Made by a program: the position numbers and the translations under genes. A stretch of 17,638 nt of DNA from contig JACXUE010000008.1 in NCBI GenBank assembly GCA_014764075.1, forward strand, positions 1-17,638. The letters are read 5' to 3'. The DNA is from Sulfuricurvum sp. Its GTDB lineage: Bacteria > Campylobacterota > Campylobacteria > Campylobacterales > Sulfurimonadaceae. Shown in pieces: positions 7,247 through 14,618 of this stretch. Numbering within the stretch: the first letter of the stretch is position 1; each line of letters opens with the position of its first letter. The notes beneath the pieces are model-generated. The model ran no database searches and was not told where the DNA came from. It saw only the letters and a list, made by a program, of their open reading frames with translations.

Positions 7247-7279
7247 ATCCCCGTCTGTGCGGGAATGACGGGGATTTAT
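7247..7279 (+). terminator. GC-rich hairpin with T-rich tail after the toxin gene (REP-like)
   Basis: ATCCCCGTC and GACGGGGAT make a perfect 9-bp stem with an 11-base loop that contains a second possible pairing (CCCG with CGGG). On the plus strand it is followed by TTTATTT, so it can terminate the toxin transcript. The outer stem ends on the base next to the pepA stop codon, so it also covers the end of the convergent operon, though without a T run on that strand. The pattern GGATCCCCGTC...CGGGAATGACGG resembles a short dispersed repeat seen in many proteobacterial genomes (recollection). Confidence 0.6.
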
Positions 7280-8712
7280 TTACACTGTTCCATCAACCAT
7301 TTTAATGTCATCCGCACTCCTGCACCGGTTCCACCGTAGGTGTGAACATCCCATGCGCTTTCGGTATAGGCTGAACCTGCGATGTCAAAGTGGACCCATT
7401 TCTCTTTCATATCCTCATCGATGAAGTTATCAAGGAAGAGGGCGGCGGTGATCGCTCCGCCATAAGGTTTGCTAGAGACGTTGCACACATCGGCAAGGTC
7501 GCTTTTGATCAGTTTTTTGAGGTGGCGGTTGAACGGTAGAATACCGCAATACTCCCCTGCTTTTTCGGCGGCATTTACGAAGCTCTCTTTGAGCTCTTGA
7601 TTATGCCCCATAACTCCCGTCGTATACGGCCCAAGGGCTACCATGCACGCACCCGTAAGGGTAGCATAATCAAAAATATAATCGGCTTTGACGTTCTCTT
7701 GGGCATAGCCTAAAACGTCGGCGAGCACCAAACGACCTTCGGCATCGGTGTTGCGCACTTCGATCGTTTTGCCGTTTTTGGAACGAAGGATGTCGTCGGG
7801 TTTGTAGGCGTTGGCGCCGATCATGTTCTCTACGGCACCGATAAATGCGTGCACTTCGATGTCGAGTTTCAACTCACTGACCGCTTTGATGATTCCCATC
7901 ACGGCACACGCTCCCGCTTTGTCCATCTTCATGGTCACCATTGAGGTGGCCGCTTTGAGGCTCAGTCCACCGCTGTCGTAGGTGAGCCCTTTGCCCACAA
8001 GGGTGATCACTTTTTTGGGATTTTTGGGTTTATAGGCGAGATGGATGAGGCGGGGAGGGTTGCTGGATGCACGACCGACCGCGAGCATTGCGTTCATCTT
8101 TTCGGCTTCGAGGCTACTAACATCGAGAATGGTGCACTCAAGTCCATTTTTTTCTGCCAAGGTATCAGCGGCGACCGCCATCGCTTGGGGTGTCATGTCG
8201 TATGGGGTTTGGTTCACCAAATCACGGACAAAATTGGTCGCTTTGGCTATGATTAGGGTCTGATTGAGAGTTGTTTCAAGCTCATCAAAATCATGGGTTG
8301 TACCGTCGTGATTCTCGGCGGAGAAAATAATCTGGGTCAGGGCAGAGGGTTTGGTTTCGGATTTGTACTGTTCAAAACGATAACTTCCAAGCACCACCCC
8401 CTCGATCATCGGTGCGAACATCGATGTGCCGTATTGGGCTATTTTGAGAGTGGTATAGTTGAATCCCATCGCCGCTTTGATCGCATTGGCCATTGTGGCA
8501 CGATAGAGTTCGGTAGTTGCATCTTCGGCAATCGCACATACCATTAAACGCTGTTCGTGCAGAGTGCAGAGTTGCTCCCCCTCTGCTTTGAAGCCCGCAT
8601 GTGTCAGGATTGCTCTGTGAGGGTGAGTTTCAAACCCTTTTGGGGTGATAAATTCCAATGTCAGATTGGCATCGATAAGGGCTAGTGGTTGATTAGACAG
8701 TTTGACGTTCAC
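7276..8712 (-). CDS. pepA: Leucyl (cytosol) aminopeptidase, M17 family
   Basis: Two-metal aminopeptidase that removes N-terminal residues from peptides in the cytoplasm. The C-terminal catalytic domain has all expected ligands: GKGLTYDSGGLSLK (Lys241, Asp246, Lys253), MKMDKAGA (Asp264) and the signature NTDAEGRL (Asp323, Glu325, Arg327). The N-terminal about 150 residues form the usual macrodomain-like regulatory part. I chose the GTG at 8712, preceded by TTGGAG with a 7-base spacer, giving 478 aa; an ATG nine codons upstream lies inside dedA and has no ribosome-binding site. The gene overlaps dedA by 20 bases and is last in the nine-gene operon. The stop codon touches the hairpin at 7247-7275. 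Confidence 0.94.
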   Translation of the reverse strand: MNVKLSNQPLALIDANLTLEFITPKGFETHPHRAILTHAGFKAEGEQLCTLHEQRLMVCAIAEDATTELYRATMANAIKAAMGFNYTTLKIAQYGTSMFAPMIEGVVLGSYRFEQYKSETKPSALTQIIFSAENHDGTTHDFDELETTLNQTLIIAKATNFVRDLVNQTPYDMTPQAMAVAADTLAEKNGLECTILDVSSLEAEKMNAMLAVGRASSNPPRLIHLAYKPKNPKKVITLVGKGLTYDSGGLSLKAATSMVTMKMDKAGACAVMGIIKAVSELKLDIEVHAFIGAVENMIGANAYKPDDILRSKNGKTIEVRNTDAEGRLVLADVLGYAQENVKADYIFDYATLTGACMVALGPYTTGVMGHNQELKESFVNAAEKAGEYCGILPFNRHLKKLIKSDLADVCNVSSKPYGGAITAALFLDNFIDEDMKEKWVHFDIAGSAYTESAWDVHTYGGTGAGVRMTLKWLMEQCK

Positions 8713-9286
8713 GGCGTTTCTCCAAAAGATTTTTTTCAATGCGGTTAAAAATAAAAGCGATACTCCCGAAAATAGTTAGTGCAAACGGAATCGCAAAATA
8801 CCAGTGTGCTTTGATCCATGCTAGAAGTTTAAGCAACTCTGCTCCGAAATAGTAGGCTGGAATAATTGTTAAAGCAGCCCAAAAAATCGCACTAATGAAG
8901 TTGATAATCGCAAAATGACGAGAAGAGTATTTTGTCAAACCGATAGCCATTGGGATAACGGTGCGCATGCCGTACAGATAGCGCTGAACGAAAATGAGGG
9001 GCCAGCCGTATTTTTTGAGAAGGAGGTGGGCAATTGCAAATTTTCGGCGTTGGGAACGGAGCTTATTATGGATATAGCTCTTGTTAAATCGACCTATGTA
9101 AAAATAGATCTGATCGCCGACAAATCCTCCCAATCCCCCTACGATGATTGCAAAGGGGAGAAACATATTACCCGTATGAGACATAATCCCTGCCATAACA
9201 AGTCCAAGCTCACCTTCGAGAATACTCCATACAAAGAGGACAATGTACCCATACTCTTTGAGCCACTCTAAAAAAAGATGTTCCAC
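8693..9286 (-). CDS. DedA-family inner-membrane protein
   Basis: DedA/VTT-domain membrane protein; the family is tied to membrane lipid carrier (undecaprenyl phosphate) recycling and membrane potential homeostasis, but the substrate here is unknown. The 197-aa protein has the family marks: WSILEGE (Glu24, Glu26), GGFVGDQIYFYIGR (Gly57-Asp58) and RYLYGMRTVIP (Arg102, Arg108), with hydrophobic segments at about 12-34, 42-65, 108-118, 125-148 and 160-182. The C terminus is basic (EKRRERQ). The start is GTG at 9286, with TAAGG overlapping the trpB stop as ribosome-binding site. It lies 8 bases after trpB and overlaps pepA by 20 bases. In H. pylori and C. jejuni, as I recall, a DedA gene sits directly between apt and pepA. 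Confidence 0.88.
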   Translation of the reverse strand: MEHLFLEWLKEYGYIVLFVWSILEGELGLVMAGIMSHTGNMFLPFAIIVGGLGGFVGDQIYFYIGRFNKSYIHNKLRSQRRKFAIAHLLLKKYGWPLIFVQRYLYGMRTVIPMAIGLTKYSSRHFAIINFISAIFWAALTIIPAYYFGAELLKLLAWIKAHWYFAIPFALTIFGSIAFIFNRIEKNLLEKRRERQTV

Positions 9287-9294
9287 AAGTTGCC

Positions 9295-10494
9295 TTAGTT
9301 GTCGAAATTCAAAATCTGTTTGGCTTGAACCATATCTTTGTCTCCCCGTCCGGAGAGGTTGACGATGATGAGTTTTCCTTGGATATCGACCATCTTTTTC
9401 AAATAAGCAACCGCATGAGCTGTTTCAAATGCGGGGATAATCCCCTCAGCACGGCTCAACCACACAAAAGCATCCAGAGCTTCCGCATCGGTGATGTTAT
9501 CGTACCGGACGGTGCCGTTGTCTTTGTGAAACGCATGTTCAGGTCCGATTCCTGGATAATCCAGACCGGCTGAGATAGAGTGTGCTTCGAGGATTTGACC
9601 GTCACCATCTTGGAGAAGATAGCTCATCTGACCGTGCAATACCCCTGGGCGCCCCTTTTCGAGAGAGCAACCGTGTTTGTCGGTATCGACCCCAAGACCT
9701 CCCGCTTCGATTCCGATACACTGTACCTCTTTGTCGTCCAAAAAGTGCTGAAATGCACCGATGGCATTGGAGCCGCCACCGATACAGGCGATGACATGAT
9801 CGGGAAGACGCCCCTCTTTTTCGAGGATTTGTGCGCGTGCTTCATATCCGATGATCGCTTGAAAGTCGCGTACCATCATCGGATAAGGGTGGGGTCCAGC
9901 AACGGTTCCTATGATATAAAACGTATCCCGAGCATGGGTCACCCAATGGCGAATCGCATCGTTCATGGCATCCTTGAGTGTTTTGCTTCCACTCTCGACG
10001 GCGTGAACTTTGGCTCCGAGGAGTTTCATCCGAAAGACGTTAAGCTCTTGGCGTTCTACGTCTTTGGCTCCCATGAAAATCTCACACTCCAGTCCCAAAA
10101 GTGCGGCGATGGTTGCAGTGGCAACACCGTGCTGTCCCGCCCCCGTTTCGGCGATCACTTTTTTCTTGCCCAGCCGTTTAGCCATCAGCCCTTGGGCGAT
10201 GACGTTGTTGACCTTGTGCGCTCCAGTGTGATTGAGGTCTTCGCGTTTGAGATAGATTTTTGCCCCTAACTCTTCCGAGAGGTTGGCGGCATAATAAAGG
10301 GGGCTGGGGCGCCCGACGTAATCGACCAGATAACCGTCCACCTCTTTCCAAAAGCTCTCATCAAAACGGATTTGTTGGTAAGCCTCTTCGAGTTCTAATA
10401 GTGCCGGCATGAGTGTTTCGGGGACATAGCGCCCTCCGAAGATACCAAAATGTCCCTCTACGGGATCAAAGGGTGAGGCTTTAGGGATATACAT
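9295..10494 (-). CDS. trpB: Tryptophan synthase beta chain
   Basis: PLP enzyme condensing indole with serine to tryptophan. The 399-aa protein is a classic TrpB1: N-terminal FGIFGGRYVPE, the PLP lysine in HTGAHKVNN (Lys94), the catalytic ETGAGQHG (Glu116) and the phosphate-binding loop GGGSNAIG (239-246), with SGRGDKD near the C terminus. The ATG shares a base with the apt stop (TAATG), so translation is coupled to apt. No trpA, trpC, trpD, trpE or trpF is within the window, so this is an orphan beta-chain gene embedded in an operon of unrelated functions. It separates apt from dedA, which I recall as adjacent in Helicobacter and Campylobacter. TrpB1 normally works with TrpA, which must be encoded elsewhere. 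Function is secure; the placement is the odd part. Confidence 0.96.
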   Translation of the reverse strand: MYIPKASPFDPVEGHFGIFGGRYVPETLMPALLELEEAYQQIRFDESFWKEVDGYLVDYVGRPSPLYYAANLSEELGAKIYLKREDLNHTGAHKVNNVIAQGLMAKRLGKKKVIAETGAGQHGVATATIAALLGLECEIFMGAKDVERQELNVFRMKLLGAKVHAVESGSKTLKDAMNDAIRHWVTHARDTFYIIGTVAGPHPYPMMVRDFQAIIGYEARAQILEKEGRLPDHVIACIGGGSNAIGAFQHFLDDKEVQCIGIEAGGLGVDTDKHGCSLEKGRPGVLHGQMSYLLQDGDGQILEAHSISAGLDYPGIGPEHAFHKDNGTVRYDNITDAEALDAFVWLSRAEGIIPAFETAHAVAYLKKMVDIQGKLIIVNLSGRGDKDMVQAKQILNFDN

Positions 10495-11042
10495 TAATCA
10501 ACTCCAATCACAGTATAGACTTTAACGAGATCACGCAGTTTGCTTTGGCCGCTCAGAAAATCAAGTCCCATCACAAAACACGCTTCGATGCACTCCGCGC
10601 CTACTTTGTTGATTAGATTGGCGGCTGCATAGGCGGTTCCTCCTGTCGCGATCAAATCGTCGATCAACAATACGCGGGGTTTTTCAACACCACTAAAAGC
10701 GTCAATATGAATCTCAACCTCGTCCACACCGTATTCGAGAGAGTATTTTTCTGAAACGGTCGTGTAGGGGAGTTTCCCTTTTTTGCGGATAGGGACAAAC
10801 CCGACCCCCAGCATTTGGGCAAGTGCCGCTCCGAAAATAAATCCGCGCGCGTCGATCCCAGCAACATGAGTGAGACCATACGATGCGTAACGCTCGTGTA
10901 GATGGCGCATCAGTATCCCAAACGCTTCGGCATCTGAAAGAAGGGTAGTGATGTCTTTAAATATTATCCCCGGTTTTGGGAAATCGGGGATATCGCGGAT
11001 CGCATTGATTAAAATGGTTCGGTCGCTTATGCTCAGATTCAT
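10494..11042 (-). CDS. apt: Adenine phosphoribosyltransferase
   Basis: Salvages adenine to AMP using PRPP. The 182-aa protein has the type I phosphoribosyltransferase PRPP-binding loop VLLIDDLIATGGT (124-136), the N-terminal IRDIPDFPKPGIIFKDITTLL typical of Apt, and the family motifs GIDARGFIFG (62-71) and PIRKKGKLPY. Length is normal. AAGGAA lies 6 bases before the ATG. It follows the coiled-coil protein gene by 20 bases and overlaps trpB by one base. The rpiB-small protein-apt order matches the Campylobacterota block. Confidence 0.95.
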   Translation of the reverse strand: MNLSISDRTILINAIRDIPDFPKPGIIFKDITTLLSDAEAFGILMRHLHERYASYGLTHVAGIDARGFIFGAALAQMLGVGFVPIRKKGKLPYTTVSEKYSLEYGVDEVEIHIDAFSGVEKPRVLLIDDLIATGGTAYAAANLINKVGAECIEACFVMGLDFLSGQSKLRDLVKVYTVIGVD

Positions 11043-11062
11043 AGGTATTCCTTGAATAATGG

Positions 11063-11395
11063 TTAAATCAGTGCGTCGATACGCCCTTCGAGTTCTTTGA
11101 TTTTATTTTGTAGACGATCGGTTTCGGCACGATGTTTTGAATTGCGGGCTTTGAGTGATTTGACTTCGTTACGGAGGTTGTTGAGCTCTTCACTGAGGAT
11201 ATCGACGTTCCCCAAAGCGCGTTGAAGTTGGATCTGATATTTTCGGATCAGTACTTCCGCTTCTTTAAGGGTAAGCTTCATCATTTCGCTGCTGCGCTGT
11301 TCTTTGACGGTGATGCTACGAAAATAGAACATTTTCACCAAAAAGAAGATAGCCCCTAATGTTACAACGGTGAGTAACGACCACTCTAAAAACAT
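11063..11395 (-). CDS. Small membrane-anchored coiled-coil protein
   Basis: A 110-aa protein of unknown function. Residues 5-25 form one hydrophobic segment (WSLLTVVTLGAIFFLVKMFYF), followed by a long charged stretch from about 30 to 108 with leucines at heptad-like spacing (DILSEELNNLRNEVKSLKAR, then DRLQNKIKELEGRI), typical of a parallel coiled coil. Expected topology is N-terminal anchor with the coil most likely in the cytoplasm, given the basic residues just after the anchor. AAGGA inside the end of rpiB serves the ATG; the gap to rpiB is 3 bases. A small protein gene at the same place is part of the H. pylori rpiB-apt arrangement as I recall. A scaffold or division role is possible but unsupported. 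Confidence 0.8.
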   Translation of the reverse strand: MFLEWSLLTVVTLGAIFFLVKMFYFRSITVKEQRSSEMMKLTLKEAEVLIRKYQIQLQRALGNVDILSEELNNLRNEVKSLKARNSKHRAETDRLQNKIKELEGRIDALI

Positions 11396-11398
11396 GGA

Positions 11399-11836
11399 TT
11401 ATCCTTGTATGGCTTCGATCTTCTCAACACGGCCGCAGTGGCGACCCCCTTCAAAAGTTCCGGCAATCCATGCGTCCAAGATCGATTCGGCGACCCCTTG
11501 ACCGACAATTCGTTCACCAAAGCACAAAACATTGGCATCATTATGCCCGCGGGCAACGGTGGCGGTATAGGCATCATGACAAAGTGCGGCACGGATTCCG
11601 TGATGACGGTTAGCCGCCATACTCATCCCGATCCCTGAACCGCAGATTAAAATCCCTTGGGATAATGGATCGGCAAGGACGCTTTCACACACTTTGACGG
11701 CGTAATCTGGATAATCGACGCGATCTTTCGTAAATGGCCCTAAATCGATCACCTCATGACCTTTGGATCGGAGGTTTTCAACCGTAAAATCTTTAAGATC
11801 GATTCCGGCGTGATCGGTGGCAACATAAAATTTCAT
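11399..11836 (-). CDS. rpiB: Ribose-5-phosphate isomerase B
   Basis: Interconverts ribose 5-phosphate and ribulose 5-phosphate in the pentose phosphate pathway. The 145-aa protein shows the RpiB/LacAB family layout: ATDHAG near the N terminus (6-11), DYPDYA (41-46), and the active-site loop ICGSGIGMS with Cys65, plus GHNDANVL with His98. I chose the ATG at 11836, preceded by AAGGAG with a 5-base spacer; the longer open frame upstream runs into the protease gene and is not needed by the family fold. It lies 8 bases after the M50 protease gene. LacA/LacB-type isomerases share the fold, but no galactose genes are nearby. Confidence 0.94.
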   Translation of the reverse strand: MKFYVATDHAGIDLKDFTVENLRSKGHEVIDLGPFTKDRVDYPDYAVKVCESVLADPLSQGILICGSGIGMSMAANRHHGIRAALCHDAYTATVARGHNDANVLCFGERIVGQGVAESILDAWIAGTFEGGRHCGRVEKIEAIQG

Positions 11837-11844
11837 AACTCTCC

Positions 11845-12522
11845 TTAACCTACGAGCAAATTTAAGACCGTTTGTATCGGCCACATGACAAGAGGAATTT
11901 TCAACGGCGTAACCAATATGATGATGATAACAATCATTCCATAAGGTTCGGCTTTAGCGAAAAATTCGGCAACGGCACGTATTTTATATTTCAGCGTTAA
12001 ATAGCTGATGAAATGGGCTCCGTCAAATCCCGGAATCGGAAGGAGGTTGAAAACCGCCAAAATAACGTTGATCAAGAGAAGTTTGAGGATCAGAATATAT
12101 CCGAAAATATAGGCAATGCTGTCCGATTCACTCGGTTGTGTCATAGATAGCAAAATAACGGAGGAGAGGGTGGCTAAAAAGAGATTATAAACAATCCCAG
12201 CCAAAGAGACCTGCATTGCGGCATAGTATCCCCCGTTGCGGATAACAGTGTGGGTATTGACGGGTACCGGTTTCGCCCAACCGAACAAAAATCCGCTGTC
12301 GGCTCCCATCAACATCGGGAGAAAATAGGTCATCAAAGGGACAAGGATAGAACCGAAAGGATCGATATGAATGAGGGGATTGATGCTGAGGCGACCACTG
12401 TTTTCGGCGGTCATGTCGCCGTATTTGTAGGCAACCCATCCGTGCATGATTTCATGTCCGATGATGGCGATGAGGAGCGCAACGACCGCCGCGCCGATTT
12501 CGAGCAGTTCAATAGAGCTCAT
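11845..12522 (-). CDS. Site-2 protease-type membrane metalloprotease (M50)
   Basis: Intramembrane zinc metalloprotease of family M50, of the compact YwhC-like kind without a PDZ domain. The 225-aa protein has HEIMH (His23, Glu24, His27) within the first membrane helix and the third ligand in NLLPIPGFDG (Asp167), with five to six hydrophobic segments. Substrates are unknown; some relatives cut anti-sigma factors or remnant signal peptides. I start at the ATG at 12522, which overlaps the lepB 3' end by 14 bases; the ribosome-binding site is weak (AGAGAAGA, rather far upstream). The open frame extends further, but only inside lepB. Position directly after lepB suggests, without proof, a link to clearing cleaved signal peptides. 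Confidence 0.88.
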   Translation of the reverse strand: MSSIELLEIGAAVVALLIAIIGHEIMHGWVAYKYGDMTAENSGRLSINPLIHIDPFGSILVPLMTYFLPMLMGADSGFLFGWAKPVPVNTHTVIRNGGYYAAMQVSLAGIVYNLFLATLSSVILLSMTQPSESDSIAYIFGYILILKLLLINVILAVFNLLPIPGFDGAHFISYLTLKYKIRAVAEFFAKAEPYGMIVIIIILVTPLKIPLVMWPIQTVLNLLVG

Positions 12523-13327
12523 GGTCGTTTGAGTCTTCTCTGATCCGTTCTGCCACCGCACGATCCAAAATCGTTTTTTGTTCTAAATCGGTTGGTGTTT
12601 TTCCGATTCGATCCCAACGCACTTCATGGTTGCTATCCATACTAAAATAGACGAACCACGGCGTCCCCTCGATCAAGCCATAAGGGACGGAACCCCAAAA
12701 ACGGCTATCGTTGGAGTGGTCGCGGTTGTCTCCCATCATGAAATATTCCCCTTTGGGGACCTCAATCGGTGAAAAGTTGAAAAGCTCGCTTGGATAGAGA
12801 CCATTATCGACGATTTTTTCATCGTTGTGGATACCTGGATGATCTTTGGCGTAGGGATTTTTCACCCATGCTTTTCCCTCAATTTCGACAATTTCATAAC
12901 CGCTAAACGCTTTGCGGGCGTAATCGTTCCCTTCACGTGGATGGAGATAAAGAACTTTGTCCCGTAAAAACAGCTCATCTCCTGGCAGTGCAACACACCG
13001 TTTGACATAGTGCATCTGGGTGTTATTCGGGTAGCGGAAAATGACGATATCGCCGCGCTCTGGCTCGTCACCGTCGATAATATGACCGTCGGTTCCGGGG
13101 ATCAAAGGGATCTCAAGAAACGGGATATGAGGGGTCGAAATGCCATAAGCAAATTTTTTGGCAAAGAGATGATCCCCGACCAAAAGAGAGTCTTTCATTG
13201 AACCGCTGGGGATACGAAACGCTTGGGCTATGAAAAAAATGACAAATAAGACGATGATAATCGTCCCTGTCCATGTGTTCGAAAAACGGTAGGCGCTGTG
13301 GAGCCCGTCAAATATTTTTTTCTTCAA
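12509..13327 (-). CDS. lepB: Signal peptidase I
   Basis: Inner-membrane serine protease that removes signal peptides from exported proteins. The 272-aa protein has one N-terminal membrane helix (about 21-36) followed by the catalytic RIPSGSM (Ser43) and HYVKRCVALPGD (Lys109), then GDNRDHSNDSRFWG (199-212), the conserved box E of the family. The start codon appears to be TTG at 13327, overlapping the folD stop (TTGA, 4 bases); GAAGAG upstream may serve as ribosome-binding site, and no other start would keep the membrane anchor. The C-terminal tail of about 35 residues is charged. The downstream neighbour is a site-2-type protease. Confidence 0.94.
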   Translation of the reverse strand: MKKKIFDGLHSAYRFSNTWTGTIIIVLFVIFFIAQAFRIPSGSMKDSLLVGDHLFAKKFAYGISTPHIPFLEIPLIPGTDGHIIDGDEPERGDIVIFRYPNNTQMHYVKRCVALPGDELFLRDKVLYLHPREGNDYARKAFSGYEIVEIEGKAWVKNPYAKDHPGIHNDEKIVDNGLYPSELFNFSPIEVPKGEYFMMGDNRDHSNDSRFWGSVPYGLIEGTPWFVYFSMDSNHEVRWDRIGKTPTDLEQKTILDRAVAERIREDSNDHELY

Positions 13328-14187
13328 AATGAGTTCTCTTCTTGTGCGTGGATTTGTGCGGCTTTAAGGGTGTTAGAGAGGAGCATCGCAATCGTCATCG
13401 GTCCCACTCCCCCCGGTACCGGAGTGATGTAGGAGGTTTTAGGGGCTACCGCGTCGTAATCGACGTCTCCGACCAGACGACCGTCGGTGGCACGGTTGAT
13501 CCCGATGTCGATCACGATCGCATCCTCTTTTACCATATCTTCTTTGATTAGATTGATAACCCCTGCTCCTACGAGGATAATGTCGGCATTGAGGGTATGT
13601 TTTTTCAAATCATCAGTAAAAATGTGACAGATTTCGACGGTGGCGTTGGCGTTGAGAAGCAGTGCCGCCATCGGTTTTCCGACGATGTTGGAAGCGCCCA
13701 CGACGCAGCAGTTTTTTCCTTTGGGGTCGATATTGTATTCTGCCAATAGCTCCATTACCCCCAGCGGTGTGCAGGGGACAAATCCGTCTAGTCCCGTTAC
13801 GAGGCGACCGACGTTATAAGGGTGAAACCCGTCTACGTCTTTGGTCGGGGCGACCACTTCGAGGATTTTCGTGGTATCGATGTGTTTAGGGAGGGGGAGT
13901 TGGATCAGAATCCCATCAATATTTGGGTTTTTGTTCATCATTTCGATGGTTTTGATAATTGCGTCTTGGGAGATGTCATCAGGCATTTCGTGCGTTACAG
14001 AGTAAAAACCTGCACGGTCACACGCCTTTTTCTTCATTCCGACGTAGGCTTGGCTCGCAGGATCGTGCCCAACCAAAATCACCGCTAATCCGGGGACTCT
14101 TCCGGTTGCGGCTTTGAGTTCTTTGGCTCCGAGAGAGACTTTTTCTTCGATTTTTTGCGCGAGGGCTTTACCGTCAAGAATCTGCAT
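13324..14187 (-). CDS. folD: Bifunctional methylenetetrahydrofolate dehydrogenase / methenyltetrahydrofolate cyclohydrolase
   Basis: Interconverts 5,10-methylene- and 10-formyl-tetrahydrofolate with NADP, supplying one-carbon units. The 287-aa protein is full length, with the catalytic Tyr48 and Lys52 pair in SQAYVGMKKKAC, GILIQLPLPKH (Gln96), KDVDGFHP (Asp119), PCTPLG (138-143), the nucleotide-binding GASNIVGKP (164-172) and the closing PVPGGVGPMT. It is first in the nine-gene operon. Its ATG is 30 to 35 bases from a TATCAT box shared with the divergent cytochrome gene. The ribosome-binding site is weak (GGTGA). Confidence 0.96.
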   Translation of the reverse strand: MQILDGKALAQKIEEKVSLGAKELKAATGRVPGLAVILVGHDPASQAYVGMKKKACDRAGFYSVTHEMPDDISQDAIIKTIEMMNKNPNIDGILIQLPLPKHIDTTKILEVVAPTKDVDGFHPYNVGRLVTGLDGFVPCTPLGVMELLAEYNIDPKGKNCCVVGASNIVGKPMAALLLNANATVEICHIFTDDLKKHTLNADIILVGAGVINLIKEDMVKEDAIVIDIGINRATDGRLVGDVDYDAVAPKTSYITPVPGGVGPMTIAMLLSNTLKAAQIHAQEENSF

Positions 14188-14213
14188 TTAATCACCGTCA
14201 AATTGTTTTTGGG

Positions 14214-14220
14214 TATGATA
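14214..14220. promoter_or_regulatory. Symmetric -10 region serving folD and the cytochrome gene
   Basis: TATGATA reads TATCATA on the other strand, within a GGTAT-G-ATACC dyad. On the plus strand TATGAT would start transcription near 14226, about 30 bases before the cytochrome GTG. On the minus strand TATCAT would start near 14208, about 21 bases before folD. This 68-base spacer is the only room for both promoters, so a shared bidirectional site is likely. -35 elements are not obvious. Confidence 0.4.
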
Positions 14221-14255
14221 CCAAGTTCAGACTAATATTTGGTTAAAGGGATTAG

Positions 14256-14618
14256 GTGCGCGCTAGTTTATTGTTGATTTTGGGATTCACATTGGCGTAT
14301 TCGGAGTCGTTTATTACAAAAGAGGAGTATGCAAGCGGTCTTTATTATAATCCACGCGGAGTAGGGTGTCATTTGTGTCACGGAGAGAAAGGGGAGGGAA
14401 AATTGATCGCCCGTTATCGGGATAAAGGGAAGGACAAAGTTTTCGCTGGAAAACCGATCAGCAAACTCTCGTTTCATGAGTTTTACGAAAAAGTAAACAG
14501 TCGTATCGTAGGGATGCCGCGCTATTATCTCACTGATGCTGAGATACAGACGCTCTACTATTATCTACATCGTGGGGAATTTAAACATGCCTCTAAACAA
14601 CCCGCAAAAGCTCAATGA
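14256..14618 (+). CDS. Periplasmic monohaem c-type cytochrome
   Basis: Small soluble electron carrier. The 120-aa precursor has a short Sec signal peptide (MRASLLLILGFTLAYS, cleavage likely near residue 16-18), then one haem-binding CHLCH (Cys38, Cys41, His42) followed by GEKGEGK. Met87 in RIVGMPRYY is the likely distal haem ligand, and the C-terminal AEIQTLYYYLHRG is the closing helix seen in class I cytochromes c. The start is GTG, with AAAGGG 5 bases upstream. The 3' end overlaps the CitE-like gene by 32 bases in another frame. The electron donor and acceptor cannot be told from the sequence; no partner oxidase or reductase is adjacent. Confidence 0.88.
   Translation: MRASLLLILGFTLAYSESFITKEEYASGLYYNPRGVGCHLCHGEKGEGKLIARYRDKGKDKVFAGKPISKLSFHEFYEKVNSRIVGMPRYYLTDAEIQTLYYYLHRGEFKHASKQPAKAQ

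Noticed and set aside
8713..8739. ATG nine codons upstream for pepA
   Set aside because: No ribosome-binding site and fully inside dedA; the GTG at 8712 has TTGGAG at good spacing.
9580..10269. Long plus-strand open frame opposite trpB
   Set aside because: Antisense shadow of a highly conserved gene, with no ribosome-binding site and no family-like sequence. The same holds for the plus-strand frame over ychF (5960-6520).
11837..11884. Sixteen-codon N-terminal extension of rpiB
   Set aside because: Lies in the end of the M50 gene; the ATG at 11836 has a strong AAGGAG and fits the family start.
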